Assembly: GCF_900115735.1 (NCBI RefSeq)
Contig: NZ_FOXO01000009.1
Span: forward strand, 81,676-145,675
Source: Butyrivibrio proteoclasticus
GTDB lineage: Bacteria > Bacillota > Clostridia > Lachnospirales > Lachnospiraceae
Length of the DNA: 64,000 nucleotides
Direction of reading: 5' to 3'
In this document: piece after piece, positions 8,795-17,761 of the stretch
How the letters are laid out: each line of letters begins with the position of its first letter
How positions within the stretch are numbered: position 1 is the first letter of the stretch
Made by a program: the position numbers and the translations under genes
Notes under the pieces: generated by a model
The model's database searches: none
Told to the model about the DNA's origin: nothing
What the model saw: only the letters and a program-made list of their open reading frames with translations

Positions 8795-11700
8795 ATGACG
8801 AACTTCGATTATCTTCAAAAAGAACCGAAATTTGACACGTTTTCCAATGTGGCAATTGCGGCTGAGAAAATATTATATATAGATCCATCCTCCTGTATCA
8901 TTAACTGTCGCAGGGCAATGGAGTTTGCAATAAAATGGATGTATTCGGTTGATGCTTCCCTTTCTATGCCTTATCAGGACAATCTGATAAGTCTTATGAG
9001 TACAGAGGAATTCAGAGATATCATAGATGAAGATCTCATGAAGCGCATGAATTTTATCCGTAAGATGGGAAATAATGCTGCTCATTCCGGCAAGAAGATT
9101 ACGGAGGACCAGGCAATACTCTGCCTTGAGAACCTTCAGATTTTCTTGGATTTTGTGTGCTATTGCTATGCTGATGAATATGAAGAGCATACCTTTGACA
9201 AGTCTTTGCTGGTAAAGGGTGAAACCGAGCAGGTCAAAAATGATTTCCCTGACGTTGATATTGAAAAACTAATTATAGAGAATTCTGCATTAAAGAAAGA
9301 ACTGACATCACGACGTGAAAAGCAGGCTTTAGACTATGTTCCGAAGCCGCTGGATCTTTCTGAGTACAAAACACGAAAGATTTATATTGATGCCATGCTT
9401 ATGGATGCCGGTTGGAATGAAGGCTCTGACTGGATCAATGAAGTTGAACTTCCGGGAATGCCTAATAAATCTGAAGTTGGCTATGCGGATTATGTTCTTT
9501 ATGACAATTCACATAAGCCTCTTGCTGTGATAGAAGCAAAGAGGACTTGTGTAGATGTGTCAAAGGGAAGGCATCAGGCAAAACTTTATGCGGATCTTTT
9601 GGAAAAACAATACAAGAGAAGACCCTGTATTTTCTTGACCAATGGTTTCGAAACAAGAATTATAGATGGACAGTATCCTGAGAGAAAGGTTGCCTGCATT
9701 TATTCTAAGGCAGACCTTGAAAAGATGTTCAATCTAAGAAGGATGCGGACATCTCTTGATCATATAAACGTTGATAAAAAGATTGCCGGTCGTTATTACC
9801 AGGAAGCAGCAATCAAAGCTGTATGTGATAGCTTTGATGACAAGAATCGCCGTAAAGCGCTTCTTGTCATGGCAACAGGATCTGGTAAGACAAGAACCGT
9901 AATCGAACTGTGTCATGTACTTCTTGATGCAGGGTGGATTAAGAATATTCTTTTTCTTGCTGACAGAACATCTCTTGTAACTCAGGCAAAGAGAGCGTTT
10001 GTAAACAACTATTCTTCCCTTTCGGTGACAAACCTTTGCGAAGAGAAGGATAACTATAATGCACATTGCGTTTTTTCAACCTATCAGACAATGATGAACT
10101 GCATTGATTCGGTAAAGGTTGAAGACCAGAAGTTGTTTACTAGCGGACATTTTGACCTCGTAATATGTGACGAGGCGCACAGGTCCATTTATAACAAATA
10201 CAGAGATATCTTTACCTACTTTGATGCTCCATTGGTAGGTCTGACGGCTACACCGAAAGACGATATTGATAAGAATACTTATGAAATATTTGAATTGGAG
10301 CCCGGAGTTCCTACATACGGTTATGAGCTCGGTCAGGCTGTAACCGACGGATATCTTGTTGATTTCTTATCTGTAGAAACTAAGCTTAAGTTTATAGAAC
10401 AGGGAATTGTTTATGCTGACCTTTCCGATGAAGATAAAGCTATTTATGAGAGCACATTTGAGATGGAGGACGGAGATGTTCCAGAGGCTATCAGTTCATC
10501 TGCGCTCAATTCATGGATATTCAATGAAGATACCATCCGTCAGGTACTGCACACTGTTATGACAGAGGGCATCAAGATAGATTATGGTCAGAAGCTTGGT
10601 AAGACTATCATTTTTGCAAAGAACCATGATCATGCGGAGAAGATTCTTGAAATCTTTAATAAGGATTATCCGCATTTGAATGGATTTGCTCAGGTAATCG
10701 ACAATAGGATCAACTATGCCCAGACTCTTATTGATGAGTTTTCGGAAGCCTCTAAGTTGCCTCAGATAGCAATATCCGTTGATATGATGGATACCGGTAT
10801 CGATGTACCGGAAGTATTGAACCTTGTGTTCTTCAAGAAGGTAATGAGTTATGCCAAGTTCTGGCAGATGATCGGGCGTGGAACCAGGCTTTGTCCGGGA
10901 CTTATCGACGGGGAAGACAAGAGTAAGTTTTACATTTTTGATTTCTGCGGCAACTTTGAGTTCTTCCGCATGAGCAAGGGAAAACCTACTGCTAATATGA
11001 TTGCGCTTCAGGGAGCAATCTTTAATCTGCAGTTCGAGATTACATATAAGCTACAGGATCTGGAATATCAGGTGGACAGGCTTATAGCATATCGTAATGC
11101 CTTGGTAGAAATGATGACCGGTAAGGTGCAGGAACTTCCGCGTGAAAATTTTGCGGTAAGACAGCATCTGAAGTATGTTGACTTGTATTCAAATGAGGCA
11201 AATTATCAGACGTTGACATATGAAGATACATTGATAGTACGTGAAGAACTTGCTCCTCTGATTCTTCCGAATGATGATGAGGCAAGTGCGGTACGTTTTG
11301 ATGCGCTCATGTATGGCATAGAGTTGGCATATCTTGTTGGCAAGAAGTATGGCAGAGCCCGTAGCGACTTGTTTAAACGTGTCAGGGGTATCGCAAGCGT
11401 TGCAAATATTCCGGAGATAAAGGTGCAGGCAGAACTTATCGATAAGATTCTTCATACGGATTATATCGATAACTGCGGCATCAACGAGTTTGAGGAAATC
11501 AGAGAAAAACTTCGTAATCTTATGAAGTATATTCCTCATAATAAGCTTCGTTATGATACGAATTTTGAGGATGATATCCTTGATGTTTCATGGAATGAGT
11601 CGGAGCTTGAGAATGATGATTTGAAGAATTACAAGGCTAAGGCTGAATATTATATTCGTGAACACCAGGATAATGAGGCAATCAAGAAGCTTAAGTCTAA

Positions 11701-12085
11701 CATTCCGTTGTCTCATGACGATATAGAGGCACTGGAAAAGGTTCTTTGGTCTGAACTTGGTACCAAAGAAGAATATGAGCAGGAATACGGCTCTAAGCCT
11801 CTGGGTGAGCTCGTTCGTGAAATTGTCGGTCTTGATATGAATGCGGCCAAGGCTGCATTTTCAGAATATCTGGAGAGCAACAATCTTGACAGCCGGCAGA
11901 TATATTTTGTGAACCAGATTGTCGAGTATATTGTTCACAATGGCATGATGAAGGATCTGTCTGTGCTTCAAGAATCTCCGTTCACAGATCAAGGCAGCGT
12001 AGTTGAGATATTTATAGATCTAAATGTCTGGATGGGAATCCGGAAAGTTATTGAAAGCATAAATGATAACGCGATAGCGGCATAA
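8795..12085 (+). CDS. hsdR: Type I restriction enzyme endonuclease and translocase subunit HsdR
   Basis: 1096 residues from ATG 8795; an in-frame GTG lies at 8789 and neither has a clear Shine-Dalgarno. ATG fits the family start MTNFDYL. A DUF4145 domain covers about 1-130. The nuclease domain has D231 and EAK near 249. The SF2 helicase follows, with Walker A MATGSGKT near 355-362, DEAH near 458 and motif VI around QMIGRGTRL. The C-terminus resembles the EcoEI R-subunit C-terminal domain. It translocates and cleaves unmodified DNA in complex with HsdM and HsdS. It is intact and closes the operon. Confidence 0.95.
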   Translation: MTNFDYLQKEPKFDTFSNVAIAAEKILYIDPSSCIINCRRAMEFAIKWMYSVDASLSMPYQDNLISLMSTEEFRDIIDEDLMKRMNFIRKMGNNAAHSGKKITEDQAILCLENLQIFLDFVCYCYADEYEEHTFDKSLLVKGETEQVKNDFPDVDIEKLIIENSALKKELTSRREKQALDYVPKPLDLSEYKTRKIYIDAMLMDAGWNEGSDWINEVELPGMPNKSEVGYADYVLYDNSHKPLAVIEAKRTCVDVSKGRHQAKLYADLLEKQYKRRPCIFLTNGFETRIIDGQYPERKVACIYSKADLEKMFNLRRMRTSLDHINVDKKIAGRYYQEAAIKAVCDSFDDKNRRKALLVMATGSGKTRTVIELCHVLLDAGWIKNILFLADRTSLVTQAKRAFVNNYSSLSVTNLCEEKDNYNAHCVFSTYQTMMNCIDSVKVEDQKLFTSGHFDLVICDEAHRSIYNKYRDIFTYFDAPLVGLTATPKDDIDKNTYEIFELEPGVPTYGYELGQAVTDGYLVDFLSVETKLKFIEQGIVYADLSDEDKAIYESTFEMEDGDVPEAISSSALNSWIFNEDTIRQVLHTVMTEGIKIDYGQKLGKTIIFAKNHDHAEKILEIFNKDYPHLNGFAQVIDNRINYAQTLIDEFSEASKLPQIAISVDMMDTGIDVPEVLNLVFFKKVMSYAKFWQMIGRGTRLCPGLIDGEDKSKFYIFDFCGNFEFFRMSKGKPTANMIALQGAIFNLQFEITYKLQDLEYQVDRLIAYRNALVEMMTGKVQELPRENFAVRQHLKYVDLYSNEANYQTLTYEDTLIVREELAPLILPNDDEASAVRFDALMYGIELAYLVGKKYGRARSDLFKRVRGIASVANIPEIKVQAELIDKILHTDYIDNCGINEFEEIREKLRNLMKYIPHNKLRYDTNFEDDILDVSWNESELENDDLKNYKAKAEYYIREHQDNEAIKKLKSNIPLSHDDIEALEKVLWSELGTKEEYEQEYGSKPLGELVREIVGLDMNAAKAAFSEYLESNNLDSRQIYFVNQIVEYIVHNGMMKDLSVLQESPFTDQGSVVEIFIDLNVWMGIRKVIESINDNAIAA

Positions 12086-12143
12086 AAGTTATTTGCTGTA
12101 AGTAATGATTGTTTGGTATGTGGGTTGCGGGGACCAACTATAG

Positions 12144-13442
12144 TTACTGCTTTTCAGCAAAGAGCCTGTCTGAGTATTGTGAAAAGCGGTAGTCTGTTTT
12201 GTAGAGAGACAGAGCTTCTGCGGGGACATAAATATTGGCGTCAGTGCCGTCTAAAAGGTGCTGTCCTATCTGAATTGAGGATGGGACAGTATTATTTATA
12301 TGTATTTCTTTAAGTGATGTACAGCCTTTAAAAGCGTAGTCCTTTATCATGGATATGTCTGAGCCTACTGTGATTGAAGTGATGGTTGTGTTACCAGAGT
12401 AGGTGCTGGAGGTAAGCACACTTTTTTCTGTATTGGCGGCGTATAAAAGAGATGGCTTATCCGGAATATCTATGGCTGTTACAGATGAGTCTGACAGATA
12501 GGCCTTGAGATTCCTTATAAACTGCCTTGTATAGAGCTTCTTTCCGCTGCTGTTTAGATGGAAGTTTGTATCGTAGAACCATTCCTTATCCATGATGCTG
12601 TCATAAGGGTTCCCTATAACTTCGATAGCAAGAGTATTTCTGAGAAAAAGGTCATAGCCATCAATAGCACTTTCAAAGTTAGATTCTTTAGCTTCTACAA
12701 CTGCAGCTTTATTTGCAGGGCAGTAAGCAAAAAGAAGAGTAGAACCTTTTTGTGTAGCTTTTTTATCACATTCATTGAGGTATGAAACATAATCGGCAGG
12801 TATAACTGAAGTATCATAGGAAACAGCAGTGTTTTCATCAAAGCCATTTAGCATGGTGTTCTGTGGGAGATCATCAGCAATATCCCCATACTCATTGAAT
12901 GCAGATTTTCTGTAAACAGAGTCAGGGTTGGGAGCTGAATTTGTCACAAAAAGCTTAAGTTTTTGTACTGCAAATCTTGGAAATGCAGCTGCCATTAGGG
13001 ATATATTCTTTTCTGACATCATAAAGAATGGGAGCATGTAATAAGCACCGTCAAGAGCCTGCCAGGCAAAGTCACTGCCAAGATACATTGATAATGGCTG
13101 GGTGTTTTGCTCCGGGGCATAAATAATAATATCTCCAGCATGGCAGTGGGAAATTGCCATATCAAGGACAGAAGCTGTTCCAAGAGCTGCATACATACCT
13201 AGATTTACCACTTCATATTCAGGAAAGTTCTCTTTTATCAAACTACTGTCTATATCAAATGCCATTCCACTTCCGCCAACAATGATGATCCTTTTTCCAT
13301 CAGTGTTTTTTAAACGGTTATATTTGTATTTCAGTTCTCCCATGTAGCTCTTTTCATATTGGGAGGGAAGGCAAAACACTGATAGCAGTAAAACGATAGG
13401 GACTAGGAGTAATGCCCAAAGGTAAAATAGTTTCTTTTTCAT
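12144..13442 (-). CDS. SGNH-type O-acyltransferase partner with C-terminal BspA-type LRR
   Basis: 432 residues from ATG 13442, with AAAGGTG 6 nt upstream (an upstream in-frame GTG is inside that site). There is an N-terminal signal anchor (residues 1-24). IIIVGGSGMAFD near residue 55 resembles SGNH block I, and DTNFHLNSSG near residue 300 resembles block V with the catalytic Asp and His. The last 90 residues contain a leucine-rich LRR_5 unit (MIKDYAFKGCTSLKEIHI) and the tail typical of BspA repeats. It is the last gene of a minus-strand operon with an MBOAT protein. It is likely extracytoplasmic and transfers or removes acyl groups on a glycan. Confidence 0.75.
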   Translation of the reverse strand: MKKKLFYLWALLLVPIVLLLSVFCLPSQYEKSYMGELKYKYNRLKNTDGKRIIIVGGSGMAFDIDSSLIKENFPEYEVVNLGMYAALGTASVLDMAISHCHAGDIIIYAPEQNTQPLSMYLGSDFAWQALDGAYYMLPFFMMSEKNISLMAAAFPRFAVQKLKLFVTNSAPNPDSVYRKSAFNEYGDIADDLPQNTMLNGFDENTAVSYDTSVIPADYVSYLNECDKKATQKGSTLLFAYCPANKAAVVEAKESNFESAIDGYDLFLRNTLAIEVIGNPYDSIMDKEWFYDTNFHLNSSGKKLYTRQFIRNLKAYLSDSSVTAIDIPDKPSLLYAANTEKSVLTSSTYSGNTTITSITVGSDISMIKDYAFKGCTSLKEIHINNTVPSSIQIGQHLLDGTDANIYVPAEALSLYKTDYRFSQYSDRLFAEKQ

Positions 13443-13454
13443 ATAAAACACCTT

Positions 13455-14801
13455 TTAAAATCTAAAGTAAATAAACGCATTTTCTATGCCGGATTCTAGC
13501 TGGTACATTCTGGTAAATATTACAGCCATGGCCATTATGATAATAACTGCAGCTTTACCGATGATCTTTTTGTTCTCAAGGTATTTTGGCAAAAGATATA
13601 ATGATAAAACTCCGGTAATTGTAAACAGGATACCGACATCAAAAGAAATTCCTGCAATATAGTAAGTGTCTCTGATATTATCAAGAGCATTTGACCAGTT
13701 ACGCGGAAACTGCATTATCAAAATTGCTGCAGTGGTCATGTTTTTTGCCCTAAAGAATATCCACAGGAAATTTACGATCAGGAAGTTTATGATGATTCTT
13801 ATGGCTCTTGGTAATCTGCCCCTAAATCTTTTTATAGTGGTAATGTCTTCAAGCAAAACAATAAGTCCATGACCAAGTCCCCACAAAATGAATTTAAGCC
13901 CCGCGCCATGCCATATGCCGCTGACTATAAAAACTATGAGAGTATTAAGTACCAGACGCATCTGTCCTTTTCTATTGCCGCCAAGAGGGATGTAGATGTA
14001 GTCCGTAAGCCATCTTGTGAGGGTCATGTGCCATCTTTTCCAAAAATCTCGCAGAGAGTCTGACAAATAAGGGTGATTAAAGTTTAGGCTAAGTTCTATA
14101 CCGAATAGTTTGGCGCTTCCCCTTGCAATGTCGCTGTAACCGGAAAAGTCAGCAAAGATCTGCAAGGAAAAAAGAATTGATGCAAATAAAACTGATGGGC
14201 CGGAGGCAAGGTCTGGATTATCAAATACTGCATCAACAAGTGGTGCAAAAAAATCTGCTACTGATACCTTTTTGAAATATCCAAGGCAAAGCAGTGTTAG
14301 TCCATCCTTTATCTGAGATGGTGATGCTTTTTCGCAGGACTTTAGCTGTGGAATAAGCTTCCCCGGGCGCTCAATAGGACCTGCAACAAGCTGAGGGAAA
14401 AATGAAACAAAAAGAGCGTATTTAAGCAGGTTCTTTTCAGCGTGGGAGTCTTGTCTATAAACATCAATCAGATATGAGATCGTCTGAAATGTATAAAAGG
14501 AAATACCTACAGGCAGAGAAAGCCCCAGTCCAAGGTATTTGAATACAACTAAAAATGAGAGTATTAAAGTTATGCCTGTTGTAAGTAAGAAAACTGACTT
14601 TTCCTTTTCAAGCTCTTTTCCAAAGATATAAGAAATAAGCGTTACAAGTAAAAGAATCCAAAAAGACTCAGGGCTTCCATGGAGATAAAATCCCCAGCTT
14701 GCAACAAGAAGGAGAAAGGCGCGAAACCTGACAGGTATGTGGTTATATGAGATAAATAGAAGCGGCATGGCTCCTAAAAAACACAGAGATAGGAAATTCA
14801 T
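13455..14801 (-). CDS. MBOAT family O-acyltransferase (AlgI/DltB-like)
   Basis: 448 residues from ATG 14801. An upstream in-frame ATG at 14825 overlaps the preceding small gene and is less likely. It is a polytopic membrane protein with about ten helices. SFFPQLVAGPIERPGKLIPQ and a block around RDFWKRWHMTLTRWLTDYIY are MBOAT signatures, and the catalytic histidine is in SGIWHGAG near residue 298. It passes an activated acyl group across the membrane for transfer to an exopolysaccharide or wall polymer. Flanking SGNH proteins complete the usual module. The acceptor is unknown. Confidence 0.93.
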   Translation of the reverse strand: MNFLSLCFLGAMPLLFISYNHIPVRFRAFLLLVASWGFYLHGSPESFWILLLVTLISYIFGKELEKEKSVFLLTTGITLILSFLVVFKYLGLGLSLPVGISFYTFQTISYLIDVYRQDSHAEKNLLKYALFVSFFPQLVAGPIERPGKLIPQLKSCEKASPSQIKDGLTLLCLGYFKKVSVADFFAPLVDAVFDNPDLASGPSVLFASILFSLQIFADFSGYSDIARGSAKLFGIELSLNFNHPYLSDSLRDFWKRWHMTLTRWLTDYIYIPLGGNRKGQMRLVLNTLIVFIVSGIWHGAGLKFILWGLGHGLIVLLEDITTIKRFRGRLPRAIRIIINFLIVNFLWIFFRAKNMTTAAILIMQFPRNWSNALDNIRDTYYIAGISFDVGILFTITGVLSLYLLPKYLENKKIIGKAAVIIIMAMAVIFTRMYQLESGIENAFIYFRF

Positions 14802-14802
14802 C

Positions 14803-14973
14803 TTACATATTCCGTCCTTTATCACCAGTTTTTGTAGATATCACCAGATGTATTGCCGCAAGTATCAGCATTATGTTCATCAAAACCAGAGCTATTTTCA
14901 GGTAGGAGAAGCCCTTAAATAACATAAAAAGGATAAGTATAGGAATTATGAAAAGAAGCAGTGCATTAAACAT
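14803..14973 (-). CDS. 56-residue membrane peptide in the O-acylation operon
   Basis: A short frame (MFNALLLFIIPILILFML...) fills the gap between the lipoprotein gene and the MBOAT gene. Its ATG (14973-14971) lies one base after the upstream stop, and its own stop lies one base before the MBOAT ATG. It has two hydrophobic helices (about 1-18 and 22-44) and a polar tail KTGDKGRNM. This tight packing suggests a real, translationally coupled gene. It resembles in layout the small accessory membrane proteins of acyl-transfer systems such as DltX; the comparison is inference. Confidence 0.65.
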   Translation of the reverse strand: MFNALLLFIIPILILFMLFKGFSYLKIALVLMNIMLILAAIHLVISTKTGDKGRNM

Positions 14974-14974
14974 T

Positions 14975-16768
14975 TTAATCGCCTTCCTTGTTAAGAGCTT
15001 TATTAAGATCGTTAATGATATTCTGAGTTCGTATTTTTACGCCTTCTGTAGAGAGATGGTTGTCAGTTTCAAATAGGTATTTCCCTCTGAATAAGGAATC
15101 TGCTATATCTGAAATAACCGGTATTTCTAATGTCTCTCTAAAGTATTCATCCAGCTCTTTTCGCTTCTCAGGGGTGCTGGAATCGGAAATGGCACTTTCA
15201 TTTCTGGGAGCATAGGTAAAAAAGAATAAAATGCCTTTTTGAGTGAACTTTGAAGCCTCATTATTTAAGGAATTTATATACTCACTTGGAAAAGCATCAA
15301 TGGTGTAATCCACGGGGAGGTCGTAAACCGGGGTGTCATCTGCAGCATTTGGCCTGTACAGACAATAATCTCCCTGAAGGTTGTAGCTCTTTTCCGCAAT
15401 AGGATTAAAGTTCTCGTCATAGTCTGAGGGAGAGAGGTCATAGCTTTTTTCTTCGATTCCGTGCCTGCTTGAAAGGTACTGGCCAAATGCGGAAAAGACT
15501 CCGGTATAATCCCTAAGATCGAGCTTTTCTATAAGTGAATAATCCTCTTCAATCAGGTTAAAGAACTTGTCGTCAAATTTGTTCGTGACGCAAAACTGCC
15601 TTTTTGATGCGTCAAATTCCGGTGAATCAAGAAGAATGTCCCCTGAATTCATATACTGCAAAATAAGGTCAAGCTGTGGGAGAGCGTTGGTATAAGCAAA
15701 GACGCCCATATTTGCGACCTTGTATTCTGGCAGAGCACTTTCAAGCATGAGAGAGTCATAGCCAAATCGAGTAGAGGAGCCTGAAAAAAGAACCAGCTTT
15801 TTCATGTTTGGATAGTCACTTGAAAGCGACTGAAGGTAATCCATTTTATCAGGGAAGGTTGCGTAATAAGTTCCGGCATAGACTGGAGCTGAAGCAGCAT
15901 TTATCCTGAGAGTTTTAATGCTATTACAGTCCTTAAATGAGTAGTCGGATATTTTTTCAATATTGTCAAAGAGAATCACTTCTTCCAGCTGACAACCAGA
16001 AAATGCGTCATTTTCTATATCTTTTATGGTAGGTGGAAGGATTACTTTTTTGATATCCAGATTCTTAAAGGAATTCTCAGTTATCTTTGTAACGACTTTT
16101 CCATCTATTTTGCCCGGTATAACAAGCTCTTTTGCCTCACCCTTAAAACCTGTTATCAGTGCATTGTCGCCCTGGACTTCATATTCAAATAGCGAAGGAT
16201 CAGTCCACTTTGCCCATTGTCCATAAAGGACGGATGAACTCAGGATTTCTTTATTTATGCGGCTTCCAAGGCTGATATCATTCTCGCTGCCTTCTCTTGA
16301 TGTGCTCCAGGCATATAAAGTGTAGCCATCTTTGGCAAAAGAATCTTCATATTTACAGGTGTTTATCTTTATATGACTATCATCGGGATAGTCGGTAAAA
16401 GAATAGGAATCAAGACAATAGCTTGCTTTGATAGGAGCAATAGATGTAAATATAGAAACTACGCTGGAGTATTTTACATTGTGAAGTGTTATATTATAGT
16501 AGTTGTCTATTCTTTCGATATTATAGTCGCTGTAATCGCATCCGGATATTTTGTAACCATCTTTTGGAAAAAGCTGTAAGTGAAGATCTGAATCATAGGT
16601 TGTCTCGAAACAATTTGTAGATAATATAAGGTCTTCATTATCTTCGATGATTATTTTTATCTTGTCTTTGGAATCGGTGGATTTAGCATTATCAGAGAAG
16701 GTACATGACGCTAAAAGAAATACGATCATTAGAGATATTAAATTTACAAACCATATATTTCTTTTCAT
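14975..16768 (-). CDS. Lipoprotein with N-terminal LRR_5 and C-terminal SGNH-like domain
   Basis: 597 residues. The signal peptide ends in the lipobox LLASC (Cys about 22), so it is probably anchored to the outer face of the membrane. Residues 30-170 contain beta-rich repeats of listerial-repeat type (YTLYAWSTSREG). Residues about 200-300 are BspA-type LRRs. The C-terminal half is SGNH-like, with LVLFSGSSTRFGYDS near 325 and DNHLSTEG near 570. It is the promoter-proximal gene of the operon with the 56-residue peptide, MBOAT and a second SGNH protein whose LRR is at the other end. It may bind and acylate a surface glycan. Confidence 0.72.
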   Translation of the reverse strand: MKRNIWFVNLISLMIVFLLASCTFSDNAKSTDSKDKIKIIIEDNEDLILSTNCFETTYDSDLHLQLFPKDGYKISGCDYSDYNIERIDNYYNITLHNVKYSSVVSIFTSIAPIKASYCLDSYSFTDYPDDSHIKINTCKYEDSFAKDGYTLYAWSTSREGSENDISLGSRINKEILSSSVLYGQWAKWTDPSLFEYEVQGDNALITGFKGEAKELVIPGKIDGKVVTKITENSFKNLDIKKVILPPTIKDIENDAFSGCQLEEVILFDNIEKISDYSFKDCNSIKTLRINAASAPVYAGTYYATFPDKMDYLQSLSSDYPNMKKLVLFSGSSTRFGYDSLMLESALPEYKVANMGVFAYTNALPQLDLILQYMNSGDILLDSPEFDASKRQFCVTNKFDDKFFNLIEEDYSLIEKLDLRDYTGVFSAFGQYLSSRHGIEEKSYDLSPSDYDENFNPIAEKSYNLQGDYCLYRPNAADDTPVYDLPVDYTIDAFPSEYINSLNNEASKFTQKGILFFFTYAPRNESAISDSSTPEKRKELDEYFRETLEIPVISDIADSLFRGKYLFETDNHLSTEGVKIRTQNIINDLNKALNKEGD

Positions 16769-16841
16769 GAGACAATTATCTAAAAAATCACTTCTATGGT
16801 CAATAAAATTCGTATAATATGGTAACAGAGTGTGATTAAAC

Positions 16842-16986
16842 GTTACTGTTCAGGCAGAAATGCGCACTAAGCTGCGCATTTCGTGAGAACTTGATACGGG
16901 AGTGAGCGCATTCCATCGACGAAGTCGATTTGGAATGAATGCGCGAAGTGGTTACTGGAGCGAGCTGTATGCGAGTGAACAGTTAC
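16842..16986. mobile_element. 145-bp MITE with 8-bp target-site duplication
   Basis: Terminal inverted repeats GTTACTGTTC (16842-16851) and GAACAGTTAC (16977-16986) match at 9 of 10 positions. They are flanked by the exact direct repeat GATTAAAC at 16834-16841 and 16987-16994. Inside are two further hairpins: AAATGCGCA/TGCGCATTT (16858-16881) and a nested stem at 16906-16944. There is no coding capacity. The features are those of a non-autonomous miniature transposable element. It lies in the divergent promoter region between the O-acylation operon and the two-component genes, so it may affect both. Confidence 0.8.
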
Positions 16987-17030
16987 GATTAAACAAGTGA
17001 TATCAAGTATAAGCTTATTTGGAGGTTGTT

Positions 17031-17759
17031 TTGATAAGCGTAGCAGTAGTTGATGATGATAAAAAATACAGAGAGCTTCTTTTGGAGTATCTGAAAAAAT
17101 ATGAGGCAGAATCAGGAAACAGGCTTCTTATTACGGAATATACTGATGGAAGTGACCTGACTACGGAGCTTTCCGGTAAGACAAGTTCAGGTTTTGATCT
17201 TATCTTATTGGACGTCGAGATGAAGTTTATGGACGGAATGGAAACTGCCCGAATAATAAGACAGTACGATAGAAAAGTTGTGATCATATTTATTACCAAT
17301 GCGCCGCAATATGCCATATCAGGCTACGAGGTTGATGCGCTGGATTATGTATTAAAGCCGGTCAATTATTTTCCTTTTTCACAGACGATCGACAGGGCGA
17401 TAGGCAGGATGAAGGAGCGGGAGCACAAATATATCTTTTTGTCAGGAAATGGCTATGCATACAAGATTGATCTATACAACCTTGTATATATTGAGGTTGA
17501 GGGAAGGGAACTTGTTTTTCATCTGAAAGAAGGAATGGAGAATTTTAGAATAACCTCTCCCATGAAAAAGATTGAGAGTAAGCTGGAAAGCAAGATGCTA
17601 TTTAGGTGCAGTCAGGGATTCATGGTAAATCTTGAGTATGTGGATGAAATTGATGGAATGGATGTTATCGTGGATGGAACGAGGATCCCTGTCAGCAAGA
17701 ACCAAAAACGAGCATTTGTTGATGCACTGAATAATTATATGAGTGAAGTCAGAGGTTAG
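17031..17759 (+). CDS. LytTR-family response regulator (AgrA-like)
   Basis: 242 residues from TTG 17031; GGAGG lies 5 nt upstream, and an earlier TTG overlaps that site. The receiver domain has the acidic pair VDDDKKY at the start, the phospho-acceptor Asp in LILLDVEMK near residue 60, and the lysine in YVLKPVNY near 110. The C-terminal LytTR DNA-binding domain runs from about 135 to 240. The histidine kinase gene starts 2 nt after its stop. Such pairs often answer peptide signals; the targets are unknown. Confidence 0.92.
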   Translation: MISVAVVDDDKKYRELLLEYLKKYEAESGNRLLITEYTDGSDLTTELSGKTSSGFDLILLDVEMKFMDGMETARIIRQYDRKVVIIFITNAPQYAISGYEVDALDYVLKPVNYFPFSQTIDRAIGRMKEREHKYIFLSGNGYAYKIDLYNLVYIEVEGRELVFHLKEGMENFRITSPMKKIESKLESKMLFRCSQGFMVNLEYVDEIDGMDVIVDGTRIPVSKNQKRAFVDALNNYMSEVRG

Positions 17760-17761
17760 TC

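Noticed and set aside
16801..16995. tRNA or structured ncRNA gene before the LytTR regulator
   Set aside because: The hairpins are explained by a MITE with terminal repeats and an 8-bp target duplication; no cloverleaf is formed.
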